A stretch of DNA of 64,000 nucleotides from an uncultured Prevotella sp. (GCA_900317685.1 ONHQ01000013.1:1-64000), one strand, 5' to 3'. Shown: positions 35,093-43,603, numbered from the stretch's first letter. The notes: generated by a model not told the origin, from the sequence alone. Numbers and translations: made by a program.

Positions 35093-35568
35093 CTGGCAGA
35101 AAAGAATAGATAAGATAGGGAAAAACTCTTTTTGCTAATAAGAAAAGCTGACAAAAGATCGTCAGCCTGAGCTTTCATTTTAGAGAGGAAAACGAGGGCA
35201 AAAAGAGGCAAAAGGTCTTTGCTTCATCCAAAGAATAGCGATGAAACGATCAAAAACCGATGTTGTAGTCCTCAAAAAGGTTGTTTGATCCGATGAAAAA
35301 GGCTTTCTGATAGGATGAAAAAGGTTTTTTGATGAGAAATTCTCTAGAGAATTTTTCATCAGAAAGCCTTTCTGACAATGAGCTAAAAGTAGTGCTTTTC
35401 TAAACTGGCTGAGAATCAGTATTTTATCAAAACCGCTCAAAATTCGCAAAATCGCCGCCAAAGTACTGCTTGCTGGCAAAGAACGCATTCTCAGAGACGG
35501 AAAATTGTCACAAAAGCTAACAATTTAGTCTCTGCTTAACCCCCTGGCTCTGATAGTGCATCGTGCTT
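35093..35568. repeat. noncoding spacer with palindromic repeats between licD and the SDR gene
   Basis: No gene is supported. TGATGAGAAATTCTC / GAGAATTTTTCATCA (about 35331-35362, one mismatch) forms a near-perfect palindrome. GGCTTTCTGAT and ATCAGAAAGCC flank it as an alternative, longer pairing, and GATGAAAAAGG-type units repeat nearby. The remainder is A/T-rich and holds no recognised promoter or terminator. Confidence 0.55.
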
Positions 35569-36591
35569 CTATGGTTTTTTCAGCGTCTCCAGCGAGTGGC
35601 TTAGTCCCGTCGCGATGTCGAAGAGCGGCTGCCATCCCGTGCGCTCTATCTTGGAGATGTCGAAGGTGGCCCGCGTCACGGGCGTGGTGTTGCCGTGGTT
35701 GTCTGTTGCCGGTATGTCGAAGACCACTTTGCGCTGGGCCCATGCGGCCACCTGCTCAGCGAGCTGTCGGATGGTGATGTTGCCCTTGGCGTCGGCCACA
35801 TTATAGGCCTGGGCACTCTCGCCGTGAAGCAGCAGGTGGAGGAGGGCATGGGCACTGTCTACGACATAGAGCCAGCTGCGGTATTGCTCGCCACGGCTTT
35901 TCAGTACGATGTCCTCGCCCCGGAGTACGTTGCGGAAGAACTGGGCAAAGACACGGTTGTCCGACTCGGTGAAGCCCGGACCGTAGGTATGGCACAGGCG
36001 GGCGATGGTCACCGGTGTGCCATACTCCGTGGCGTATGCGATGCAGAGCGTCTCAGCAGCCCGCTTCGACGAGGGATAGCAGGCGCGCGGCGTGGCGCAG
36101 TCGACATAGCCGCTGCTTGTCTCGGTGAAAGCCTGGCCGTCGCCTTCGCCATAGATCTCGCCCGACGAGACGTAGACCATCTTGCGCAGGCCGTGCTGCC
36201 GGCCATAGTCCAGCAGGTTGGCCACACCGTCGATGTTGGCTTTGATAACCTCCACGGGTTGCTGTTTGAAGAAGTTTGGGCTGGCGTTGCTGGCCGCGTC
36301 GATGATATAGTCGTAGGGCGTTTCACCCGTGACAGGCCGTGTGACGTCCATCTCCACGAACGAGAAGCGAGGGTCACCGGCGTAGGCGGCAAAGCGCTCC
36401 TCGGCTCTCCGGCGGTTGCGCCCGGCGGCGAAGACCCGCAGATTGCGGTGAGGATCGGCCATTACGATGTCGACCACGCAGGCACCGACCAATCCTGTGG
36501 CACCCGCCACGAGCAGCGTGCGTCCTTGCAGGGCGTCGAAGGTGAGGCCTTGGGCATAGAGCCGGCGGATGTCTTCCTGGTAAGGTGTCAT
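35569..36591 (-). CDS. NAD-dependent epimerase/dehydratase (extended SDR)
   Basis: The 340-residue enzyme has the Rossmann motif LLVAGATGLVGACVV near residues 25-40, a catalytic Ser-Tyr-Lys set (VSSGEIYG ... CYPSSKRAAE) and substrate-domain motifs RLCHTYGPG. The start at 36591 was chosen because ATGA overlaps the cytidylyltransferase stop; a longer frame runs antisense-like through that gene. The pair resembles TarI-linked reductase/epimerase partners that make CDP-alditols, but whether it reduces a pentulose phosphate or epimerises a nucleotide sugar is not known. Confidence 0.82.
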   Translation of the reverse strand: MTPYQEDIRRLYAQGLTFDALQGRTLLVAGATGLVGACVVDIVMADPHRNLRVFAAGRNRRRAEERFAAYAGDPRFSFVEMDVTRPVTGETPYDYIIDAASNASPNFFKQQPVEVIKANIDGVANLLDYGRQHGLRKMVYVSSGEIYGEGDGQAFTETSSGYVDCATPRACYPSSKRAAETLCIAYATEYGTPVTIARLCHTYGPGFTESDNRVFAQFFRNVLRGEDIVLKSRGEQYRSWLYVVDSAHALLHLLLHGESAQAYNVADAKGNITIRQLAEQVAAWAQRKVVFDIPATDNHGNTTPVTRATFDISKIERTGWQPLFDIATGLSHSLETLKKP

Positions 36592-37304
36592 TTCAGCCAT
36601 GTCTCCGGTTGTATCTTCATCAGTGCCTTGAGAATTTCCAAGTCCTCGACAGTCGTGATCTTGATGTTCTTTTCCGATCCCGGCACGATGTGCATCTCGC
36701 GTCCGCCGAGCTCCGCCATCAGCGTACAGGAAGCCACCGAGTTGGTGATGCCCTTGGCTTTGGCTTCCTCGTGGGCTTGGATGAGGTTGCCCAGCCGGAA
36801 CGTCTGTGGTGTCTGCGTGCGGATGAGCTTGTCGCGTGGGATGCTCGTCGTGGTGGTGAAGCCGTCGTCGCTTTCGAGGATGGCCTCGCGGCATTTAATG
36901 CCCGTGATGGCGTAGCCGTATTTCTGGCAGATGGCGATATTGCTTGAGATGATGTCTTGTGAGAGCAGCGGACGCACGGCATCGTGCACCAGCACCAGGT
37001 CGTTGTCCTTGCATCCGGCCTCGCGGAGACCATAGATGCCGTTGTGGATCGACTCCTGCCCGTTCTTTCCGCCGGGGAAGATCCACTTCAGCTTGGTGAT
37101 GTTGAACTGGTTGGCGTAGGACTGCAACACCGTTTCCCATCCCGAGAGACACACCACGGCGATGCCGTGGATGTCGGGATGCTGTTGAAACGCCTTCATC
37201 GTGTGGATGATGATCGGGCAGTTGTCTACGTGCATGAACTGCTTGGGGATGTCCTGCCCCATGCGGTTGCCGGACCCGCCGGCGATGATGAGTGCATAGT
37301 TCAT
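36588..37304 (-). CDS. IspD/TarI-family cytidylyltransferase
   Basis: The 238-residue enzyme has the CTP-binding motif IIAGGSGNRMGQDIPKQF (residues 6-23), VLVHDAVRPL (about 103-112) and TQTPQTFR (about 155-162). It belongs to the IspD/TarI superfamily: IspD makes CDP-methylerythritol, TarI makes CDP-ribitol. Coupling to an SDR gene and nearness to licD favour a TarI-like role in making a CDP-alditol donor (inference). The start was chosen at MNYALIIAGG; a 13-residue extension is unlikely. dxr lies 28 kb away, so isoprenoid IspD may be encoded elsewhere. Confidence 0.85.
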   Translation of the reverse strand: MNYALIIAGGSGNRMGQDIPKQFMHVDNCPIIIHTMKAFQQHPDIHGIAVVCLSGWETVLQSYANQFNITKLKWIFPGGKNGQESIHNGIYGLREAGCKDNDLVLVHDAVRPLLSQDIISSNIAICQKYGYAITGIKCREAILESDDGFTTTTSIPRDKLIRTQTPQTFRLGNLIQAHEEAKAKGITNSVASCTLMAELGGREMHIVPGSEKNIKITTVEDLEILKALMKIQPETWLK

Positions 37305-37392
37305 ATAGTGGTGTCTGTTTTCTTCATGGCAAAGATAACACAAATATCTGAAGTTGACAAGGCTTTGCCGGTCTTGTTTTGATTATCGGCTT

Positions 37393-38961
37393 TTATCCTT
37401 TCGCTATCTTCCACTCTTTGATGGTACGTTCCTTACTGCTGAAATTGATACCAACCTTCACCAGGCGACGACCGTCTGATTCGTAAGGAATGAGATAACC
37501 CTTGTCGTCTATCTGAGTAAGCGCATCGTCGACAGAGCCGTCTATCTTCAGTTCCATGACATAGATTGTGCTTGCTGTTTTCAGCAGAATATCCATTCTT
37601 CCTTCCGCTGTGCGTACTTGCGAATAGCAGAAGTTACTAAATAACGAGAACATCACATACAGCATGGCGGTATAATGCCCCTCTGATGTTTTCATATCCT
37701 TTAGCGTCCCTTCCTGATAAGGGATGGAGGCGAAGAAACTGCGTGCTATATGTAGCATACCGTCAAGGTCATCTTTCATCAGTGCCAGCCACATATTGCC
37801 CAAGGCACTACTGGCCTTTGCACTTTCTTTACTGACATAAAAGGGGATGAGCGAATGCAGCAGCCCTACTTTCACCTCTGTATTTGGAAATCCAAGTGTG
37901 TATTCCATGCTAAAGGGATTGTAGTCCTTGATGGTGAGGTAGCCGCTCTGGTATAGCAGAGGAAGCACGCTGACCATGGCTTCAGTGGGCGCGTCGAAGT
38001 CGGAAGAGAAGGCTTTGCTCTCTTCCAGTTCGGGGATAAACGTGTTGTGAGATTGAAGTGTCTTGATGAGATAGGTCGGCGTGCCCGTCTCGAACCAGAA
38101 GTTTTCCAACTGCTTGGTGTTCATTGCCCGCAAGACGCTGAACGGATTGTAGACACCTTCGGAGTTGCGGGAGAAATGATAGCCGTCGTAGAGGTTCTTG
38201 AGTTTGGACAGGGCTTCTTGATAGGTGATCTTGTTATATTCTGCAATGCTCTGTATGCCGTCCTTGAAATCCCGCTCTATCTCCTCTTGTGTGAATCCGA
38301 CAATGGTAGAATATTGCGGCGTCATGGTGATGTTGCTCAAGTTGTTGAGTTGAGAAAAGATGCTCAGCTGTGAGAACTTCGTGATGCCGGTAATAAAGAC
38401 AAAGCGAAGGTACGGATCCAGTTTCTTCAAAGGAGAGAAGAAAGACTGCAAGACTGTGCGCATGGCATCTAAACGCTCCGGATCATGAAGCACAGTGAGC
38501 AATGGTGAGTCGTACTCATCAATCAGTATGACTACCTGTTTTCCGGTCTTCTTATAGATGTTCTCTACCAACAGTCTAAACCGTGTACTGATGTCACGGT
38601 CAGTGGATGTCGTGACTCCATAGCTCTCTTCCATTGAAGAGAGGGTAGCATTGATGTTGATTTCAAATTGCTCGGTGGTTCCCAGCTTGATATCGCTCAG
38701 GTCGAAGTGTAGGACGGGGTATTCGGTCCAGTCCTGTTCCAGTGTTTCGATGTCCAATCCACTGAACAACTCTTTCTTTCCTCTGAAATAGGAATCGAAC
38801 GTGCTGACGAGCAGAGACTTGCCAAAGCGGCGTGGGCGAGATAGAAAGACATATTTCAAATCGTTTGCCAATTCGTACACATACCGCGTTTTGTCTACAT
38901 AGATGCAATTCCTTTTGCGGATCTCACTGAATGTCTGTATTCCTATCGGATAACGTATCAT
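37393..38961 (-). CDS. AAA-ATPase-like / PD-(D/E)XK protein (copy 2)
   Basis: The 522-residue paralogue of the protein at 29957 shares the first 50 residues almost throughout (MIRYPIGIQTFSEIRK; SRPRRFGKSLL at 41-51), Walker B VVILIDEYDSPLL and the C-terminal nuclease-like core GRMDILL ... YVMELKIDGSVDDAL. All expected catalytic-looking residues are retained in both copies. It has its own promoter and ends 88 nt upstream of the cytidylyltransferase gene. Confidence 0.85.
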   Translation of the reverse strand: MIRYPIGIQTFSEIRKRNCIYVDKTRYVYELANDLKYVFLSRPRRFGKSLLVSTFDSYFRGKKELFSGLDIETLEQDWTEYPVLHFDLSDIKLGTTEQFEININATLSSMEESYGVTTSTDRDISTRFRLLVENIYKKTGKQVVILIDEYDSPLLTVLHDPERLDAMRTVLQSFFSPLKKLDPYLRFVFITGITKFSQLSIFSQLNNLSNITMTPQYSTIVGFTQEEIERDFKDGIQSIAEYNKITYQEALSKLKNLYDGYHFSRNSEGVYNPFSVLRAMNTKQLENFWFETGTPTYLIKTLQSHNTFIPELEESKAFSSDFDAPTEAMVSVLPLLYQSGYLTIKDYNPFSMEYTLGFPNTEVKVGLLHSLIPFYVSKESAKASSALGNMWLALMKDDLDGMLHIARSFFASIPYQEGTLKDMKTSEGHYTAMLYVMFSLFSNFCYSQVRTAEGRMDILLKTASTIYVMELKIDGSVDDALTQIDDKGYLIPYESDGRRLVKVGINFSSKERTIKEWKIAKG

Positions 38962-38977
38962 AGTACTTTCTTTTTCG

Positions 38978-39008
38978 CAAAGTTAATAAAATAAATGGCA
39001 ACACCAAA
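38978..39008 (-). promoter_or_regulatory. promoter of AAA/PD-(D/E)XK copy 2
   Basis: TTTG, a 19-nt spacer and TAACTTTG on the minus strand, with the -7 element 16 nt before the start codon. Confidence 0.65.
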
Positions 39009-39047
39009 CTATTCTCTAAGAAAAGTGGTTACTGACAGATTTCTGTA

Positions 39048-40472
39048 TCAATAAAGATAATCAATGTAGAGTGCACCATTATAAATAAGGAGATAGAGCG
39101 TGAGGACACCAATGAGTAGACGAGGACTTAAACGGATCCACTCTTTGGAAGAGTGCGCAGTGTTCTTCAATAGGTACGCCACCGCTATGGGCAAGATGAT
39201 GAGCCAGTGAGCACTCATGATGTAGGCTTCGTTGAGGCCAAAGCCCAGCACTACATGGATGAGCAGGTCGAAACCAAGAAACGACAGGGCCAGCCAGAGA
39301 AAGCGGCTGCGCCGGCCTGCCCATACGCCTAAGAGGAAAAGCAGAAGCACGAGGGCCTCCACGATGTAGTTGAAGGCAAAGCGATAGTGTACGATGACGG
39401 GACGGCTGCGCAGCACGTCTTCGAGCAGGTGGTCGCTATGCAGCTGGATGGGTTCGCCGAGTACGTTCTCTATCAGGCTCCATCCGCGTGGCGTGCTGAT
39501 GTCGGTCCACTGCGAGAACTCACCGTTGGCGATGGGCTTGCCCTCGTGGGCGTGGATGGCTAGACGGCTGTCTTTGGCGGCCTTGAGGGAGTCTTGTCGG
39601 ACTACAATGGCAAGGGCTGTGCGGCGGATGAGTGCCGTGTCGGCGGTGGACATCGTGTCGGCGACTTGCTGGTAGGTCTTGGCAATGAGTTTATCGTGCT
39701 TCTTCGCCTTGGCCTCTTGACGTGCGATGAAGTTCGGTCGCTCAAAGGTGTACCATTCCCAGCGGGCAAAGCCCCAGATGAGAGCAGCAGGTAAGACAAC
39801 GGTCAGCAGCAGGTTGGCAGGACGCCAGAAACGCTTGCCACTGACGAAGAGGTTGGCTAAGAACACTTTGATGCCGTTGTTGAGCGAGATGCCCGCCGTG
39901 AGAAAGAACAGCAGAATCGACTGCCAGCGGGGCATGAGCTTGCCTTCTTTCATCTTCATGCCGGAGAGATAGAGCACCAGCGTGAGCATGAACATCGACA
40001 GGCAGAAGTGGTCGGGAACGCTGATGGTCACCATCACGTAGGCGAAAGAAAACAGGAAGGTGGTCAGCAGCCAGGCATCGCCGAGGCCGATACCTACTAC
40101 ACGGTGGAGCAGACGTACCATATATATATAGGTGTAGTAGGCGCAGGCTACGAGGATGCAGCCCATGATGAGCGGTACGGCGTTGCGGCCCGTGAGCCAT
40201 ACCACGGCAGCGTTGAACTGTGAGGGCAACCACATGAAGAAAGCCAGCAACGGATGGCGGTAGATGTTGTAGGCGGTGGTCCAGCGGTCGATGACAATAT
40301 AGCTCAGCGGATCGAAGCCGGAGATATGGAAGGTGCTCAGCACCAGTCTGCGATAGTTGTCATTGAGATGGCTCAGCTGATGCCAGTAACGAGCGATGAC
40401 CAGCGCGTTGAGTAGGGTGACATAGGCCAGGATCAGGGTGCGGCGGATGATTTCTTTCTTGTTCACAGCCAT
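39048..40472 (-). CDS. DUF6080 membrane protein, possible GT-C glycosyltransferase (copy 2)
   Basis: The 474-residue multi-pass membrane protein shares motifs with copy 1: ISGFDPLSY and YNIYRHPLLAF in the first extracytoplasmic loop, VLGEPIQLHSDHLLEDV and RPVIVHYRFAFNYIVEAL later. A longer central loop (about residues 260-320) is Ala/Lys-rich. It lies 5 nt after gtrA in a leftward operon with a HAD phosphatase and a DPPR-synthase-like UbiA protein. That context makes it a candidate transferase for a polyprenyl-phospho-pentose (inference). Confidence 0.72.
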   Translation of the reverse strand: MAVNKKEIIRRTLILAYVTLLNALVIARYWHQLSHLNDNYRRLVLSTFHISGFDPLSYIVIDRWTTAYNIYRHPLLAFFMWLPSQFNAAVVWLTGRNAVPLIMGCILVACAYYTYIYMVRLLHRVVGIGLGDAWLLTTFLFSFAYVMVTISVPDHFCLSMFMLTLVLYLSGMKMKEGKLMPRWQSILLFFLTAGISLNNGIKVFLANLFVSGKRFWRPANLLLTVVLPAALIWGFARWEWYTFERPNFIARQEAKAKKHDKLIAKTYQQVADTMSTADTALIRRTALAIVVRQDSLKAAKDSRLAIHAHEGKPIANGEFSQWTDISTPRGWSLIENVLGEPIQLHSDHLLEDVLRSRPVIVHYRFAFNYIVEALVLLLFLLGVWAGRRSRFLWLALSFLGFDLLIHVVLGFGLNEAYIMSAHWLIILPIAVAYLLKNTAHSSKEWIRLSPRLLIGVLTLYLLIYNGALYIDYLY

Positions 40473-40477
40473 GGCAA

Positions 40478-40876
40478 CTAACGTTTAAGAAAGAACCGGA
40501 CCAGCAGAAAGTTGACTGGCACGCAGACGCAGAACATCGGTATCGGTGCCCACCGCTTCGGCACACCTAAGTAGATGAACAGCGCGAGCATGGCCATCTG
40601 CAGCAGGTAGTTGACCACATGGCTCAGTGCGAAGCCGGCTCCGTGCTTCACGTTGGCCTTGACATGAAAGGTGAAGTGGGTGCTGGCATAGAAGTTGAAA
40701 CAGAAGCTGACTGCATAGCCCACCGTGTTGGCAACGCCCGCACTCGTCCATTGGAGCAGGAGCAGGTACACACCATATTGTATGAGTGTGGCCACGCCGC
40801 CGACGAGGCCGAAGCGCAGCACTTCGCCCAACTTCTCCCGCTTGTCTTTATCTAAATGGCTTGTAATGTCTTTCAT
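40478..40876 (-). CDS. GtrA-like membrane protein
   Basis: The protein has 132 residues from the chosen start and four transmembrane helices (FGLVGGVATLIQYGVYLLLL, GVANTVGYAVSFCFNFYAS, FALSHVVNYLLQMAMLALF, PMFCVCVPVNFLLVRFFL), the GtrA/DPMS layout. GtrA proteins are proposed flippases for polyprenyl-phosphate sugars. The start at 40876 overlaps the HAD gene by 29 nt; an upstream ATG at 40906 gives 142 residues. It lies 5 nt ahead of DUF6080 copy 2. Confidence 0.82.
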   Translation of the reverse strand: MKDITSHLDKDKREKLGEVLRFGLVGGVATLIQYGVYLLLLQWTSAGVANTVGYAVSFCFNFYASTHFTFHVKANVKHGAGFALSHVVNYLLQMAMLALFIYLGVPKRWAPIPMFCVCVPVNFLLVRFFLKR

Positions 40877-41561
40877 CTGCATATTGCAACATTTCTTTGT
40901 CGCCACGACTGTCGCCGTAGGCGGTGATATGGTAATGGTCGCGCGCCCTGCTCAGCAAGGCTTGCACCCGGCGCACCTTTTCCGGACCATAGCAGTTGGC
41001 GGTGAGGAAGCGGCCGGTGACCTTGCCGTCGACGACCGCTATACGGGTGCCGACAATGGAGAGACGGTGACCATTTTCTTCATGACTGAAGAACGGAGCC
41101 ACCCAGTTGTCAATGCTTGCGCTGACCACCATCACCTGTGCGCCCGCATCAATGGCGTGGCGTAGGACAGCGAGTCCTTGGGGACGCAGAAGCTGCCTGT
41201 TGTCAGCGGCAAAGCGACGGCAAAAGTCATTGAAGTCGTCCAACGACATGCCGGCGAAGAAGTGGGTGAAGATCTTCTGTTTCGCTTTCCAGTTGGGATA
41301 GAGGTGGAGTTTCATCAGCATGAGTTGGGGCAGATAGCGCAGAAAGCCGGTCACCGTCCGACGGGTGCCATGGACATAGCGGATGAAAGCGATCAGCGTG
41401 TCGCGCGTAGTCAGCGTGCCATCGAAGTCGAAGAGAATTAAAGACTCTCTTCCCCCTAACCCTCCCTCTCCCTCGAGGGAGAGGGGGGAATGCCAATCGT
41501 TTTGGGCTTCGCTGTGACATGTGGCGCTGGACTGGCTCCCCCTTAATTCTTTCTTCTCCAT
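40848..41561 (-). CDS. HAD-IB phosphatase with a repeat-derived N-terminal insert
   Basis: The 237-residue HAD-superfamily hydrolase has motif I LILFDFDGTLTTRDTL (nucleophile Asp45), motif II VMVVSASID and motif III YGDSRGDKEML, as in SerB-like subfamily IB. Residues 1-40 are an odd extension, and residues 26-33 (PLSLEGEG) are encoded by a palindromic extragenic-type repeat at 41464-41485. No later start precedes motif I, so the insert is translated. Neighbouring UbiA and GtrA suggest it dephosphorylates polyprenyl-phosphoryl-ribose 5-phosphate (inference). Confidence 0.85.
   Translation of the reverse strand: MEKKELRGSQSSATCHSEAQNDWHSPLSLEGEGGLGGRESLILFDFDGTLTTRDTLIAFIRYVHGTRRTVTGFLRYLPQLMLMKLHLYPNWKAKQKIFTHFFAGMSLDDFNDFCRRFAADNRQLLRPQGLAVLRHAIDAGAQVMVVSASIDNWVAPFFSHEENGHRLSIVGTRIAVVDGKVTGRFLTANCYGPEKVRRVQALLSRARDHYHITAYGDSRGDKEMLQYADERHYKPFR
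41464..41485 (-). repeat. palindromic REP-like element inside the HAD phosphatase gene
   Basis: CCCTCTCCCTC is followed directly by its exact complement GAGGGAGAGGG. The same core type occurs in spacers at 13583-13603, 57943-57998 and 60420-60455; here it lies in frame in coding sequence. Confidence 0.75.
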
Positions 41562-41667
41562 TTGAGATTTCTTCTTATTGTTTATAATACCCCTTAAGTC
41601 TGTAATTGAATGGAGACCTATTTATGCTTTAGTGAAGACCTTTCTTCTTTGAATCAATTCCTTGTTA

Positions 41668-42567
41668 TCAGTAAATGATGACGAGGAATGCGACAAACCA
41701 AGCCAGGACATCGAGCTGGATGAAACGGTCGTGGAGGATGACCTTTGTGGGGTTGCCGCTCTTCTTCTCCACCACGGCAATCTGCAGGTAGCGCAGGATG
41801 CCTACCAGCACAAAGATCGACGTGAGATAGAGATAGTCGTTGTGGAAGGCGGCGATGACTTCGGGACTCACCGTGTACATGATATAGCACACCAGCGTCA
41901 CGGCGGCCGTGATGGTGATGCTCTGGTTGATAAACGTCATGTTGTAGTGGATAGTGTTCTTGCGTGGTGGCTGTCCCGTCTGCTCCATGCGCAACACATC
42001 GTCGCGCCGCTTGGCCAGACTCATGAACAGCGTCAGCAGGAAAGTCATCAGCACAATCCACTTGCTCAGCGCGATACCCGTCGCAAAGCCACCGGCAAAC
42101 AGACGGAGCACAAAGCCGAAGGCTACTACACACACGTCGATGACCGCATACTGTTTCAACTTGGCACAGTAGCCGAGGTTCATCAGCCAATAAAAGAGGA
42201 TGACGCTGCCCACGCTCACGGCATTGCTTTCCATGTCGTTGCCTACGGTAAGGAGCAGGGCGCAACTGCCCATCGACAGGACGAACAGCAGGAACATCAG
42301 GCCGTAGGCCTGCGCCACAGAGACTGCACCGGAGGCGATGGGGCGGTGGCATTTCTCAGGGTGACGGATGTCGTCGGCAAGGTCGCAGATGTCGTTGTAG
42401 CAATAGATGCTCGACGCCACGAAGCTGAAAGCCATGAAGGTGATCAGTGAAGACAGCAGAGGCTGGGTCTCGAAGAGCTTTCCGCCAAACATCACGGGGC
42501 AGAAGACGAAGGCGTTTTTCATCCATTGAGCCGGACGGATGAGTTTGAGAAGACTGGTATAGTGCAT
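41668..42567 (-). CDS. decaprenyl-phosphate phosphoribosyltransferase-like UbiA prenyltransferase
   Basis: The 299-residue integral membrane UbiA-superfamily enzyme has eight or nine hydrophobic segments. The catalytic acidic motif NDICDLADD (residues 58-66) and the downstream HPEKCHRPIASG (69-80) match the actinobacterial 5-phosphoribosyl-1-diphosphate:decaprenyl-phosphate transferase family (Rv3806c type). That enzyme transfers ribose-5-phosphate from PRPP onto polyprenyl phosphate, the first step towards polyprenyl-phospho-arabinose or -ribose donors. The gene is 106 nt upstream of the HAD phosphatase gene. Confidence 0.88.
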   Translation of the reverse strand: MHYTSLLKLIRPAQWMKNAFVFCPVMFGGKLFETQPLLSSLITFMAFSFVASSIYCYNDICDLADDIRHPEKCHRPIASGAVSVAQAYGLMFLLFVLSMGSCALLLTVGNDMESNAVSVGSVILFYWLMNLGYCAKLKQYAVIDVCVVAFGFVLRLFAGGFATGIALSKWIVLMTFLLTLFMSLAKRRDDVLRMEQTGQPPRKNTIHYNMTFINQSITITAAVTLVCYIMYTVSPEVIAAFHNDYLYLTSIFVLVGILRYLQIAVVEKKSGNPTKVILHDRFIQLDVLAWFVAFLVIIY

Positions 42568-42598
42568 GAGTATTTCTTTTATTTTTCAGTTGTCGTTT

Positions 42599-43603
42599 TC
42601 ATTGAAATCGTTTCTCCACCGCGTTCTGTATCACGTGTGTCACCTTTTGCAGTACCCATGCCAGGGGCAGGGTGATGACCAGACAGAGCAGGAAGGTCGG
42701 CCAGTAGGACAGCGACTTGGGGAGGTAGGCCAGCACAAAATGCTGATGGATGAGGTAGCATTCCAGGCTCAGCGCGCCCACGAAACGGAAGCAGTAGTTC
42801 ACCTTGGCAGGCAGACGGCGGAAGACGCGGTTGAGGATGAGAATGGCTGTGACGGTGAGCGGAATGTAGAGCATACGCTCGATAAACAGCGGAAACTGTC
42901 CGTGCTTCTCCTGCTCCAGGAAGATGCTGGAGGCAAGTGCCATGACAAACATCAGGAAGACCATCCAGATGCCTTGTCCGTCGACGGTCTGTTTGCGCCG
43001 TACCATCTCGCCCATGTTGATGCCAATGAAGAAGATCGGCACACGACTCCAGAAAATCTCAAGGTGGCCGACGACGTGGTTGATTGGTGTCACCCACTGC
43101 ACCAGAATGCACCACATCACCATCACCACGGGCAACCAGCGGTAGATGGGATGGCGACGGATCAGCTCCATATAGGGCGGGGCAAAGAGATAGAGCATCA
43201 TGATGGCGGGAATGTACCAGAAGTTCAACTCGTCGCGGAGCCAGAACTCCCAGTTGAAGCCTAACTCGCCGATGAGGTCGATCCACGACCAGGCTGAGCC
43301 GCCATGAAACTTAGGCAGATAGAACAATGCCGCGATGATGAGCCATGCAGGATAGATGCGCACAAACCGACGGAAATAGAAACGCTTGACGGAAGAATTC
43401 TTTGCCCACGAGAACCACAGGCCTATACCGCTGAGAAACAGAAACATGTCCACGCCGATGTTGCCCATTCGCCGAAGACCAAAGAAGGTGTCGGAGCGGG
43501 CAAGGTCCACATGAAACAGCATGATGAACAGCATGGCGGCTCCCATCAGCTCGCCACGGAAGCGGCTGATGTTTGCAAGTTCTATATCAGGAATACGTTT
43601 CAC
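42599..43603 (-). CDS. acyltransferase family 3 membrane protein (A)
   Basis: The 334-residue protein has about ten membrane segments. It opens with the family pattern FRGELMGAAMLFIMLFHVDLA, where the catalytic-type His is in FHVD, and then has GNIGVDMFLFLSGIGLWFSW. Such proteins O-acylate (often acetylate) surface polysaccharides. It lies 31 nt ahead of the UbiA gene. Substrate unknown. Confidence 0.85.
   Translation of the reverse strand: MKRIPDIELANISRFRGELMGAAMLFIMLFHVDLARSDTFFGLRRMGNIGVDMFLFLSGIGLWFSWAKNSSVKRFYFRRFVRIYPAWLIIAALFYLPKFHGGSAWSWIDLIGELGFNWEFWLRDELNFWYIPAIMMLYLFAPPYMELIRRHPIYRWLPVVMVMWCILVQWVTPINHVVGHLEIFWSRVPIFFIGINMGEMVRRKQTVDGQGIWMVFLMFVMALASSIFLEQEKHGQFPLFIERMLYIPLTVTAILILNRVFRRLPAKVNYCFRFVGALSLECYLIHQHFVLAYLPKSLSYWPTFLLCLVITLPLAWVLQKVTHVIQNAVEKRFQ

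Noticed and set aside
35569-36894. Longer SDR frame reaching back to 36894
   Set aside because: The extra 101 codons overlap the cytidylyltransferase gene in another frame and are His/Arg-rich nonsense; the ATGA overlap at 36591 fits.
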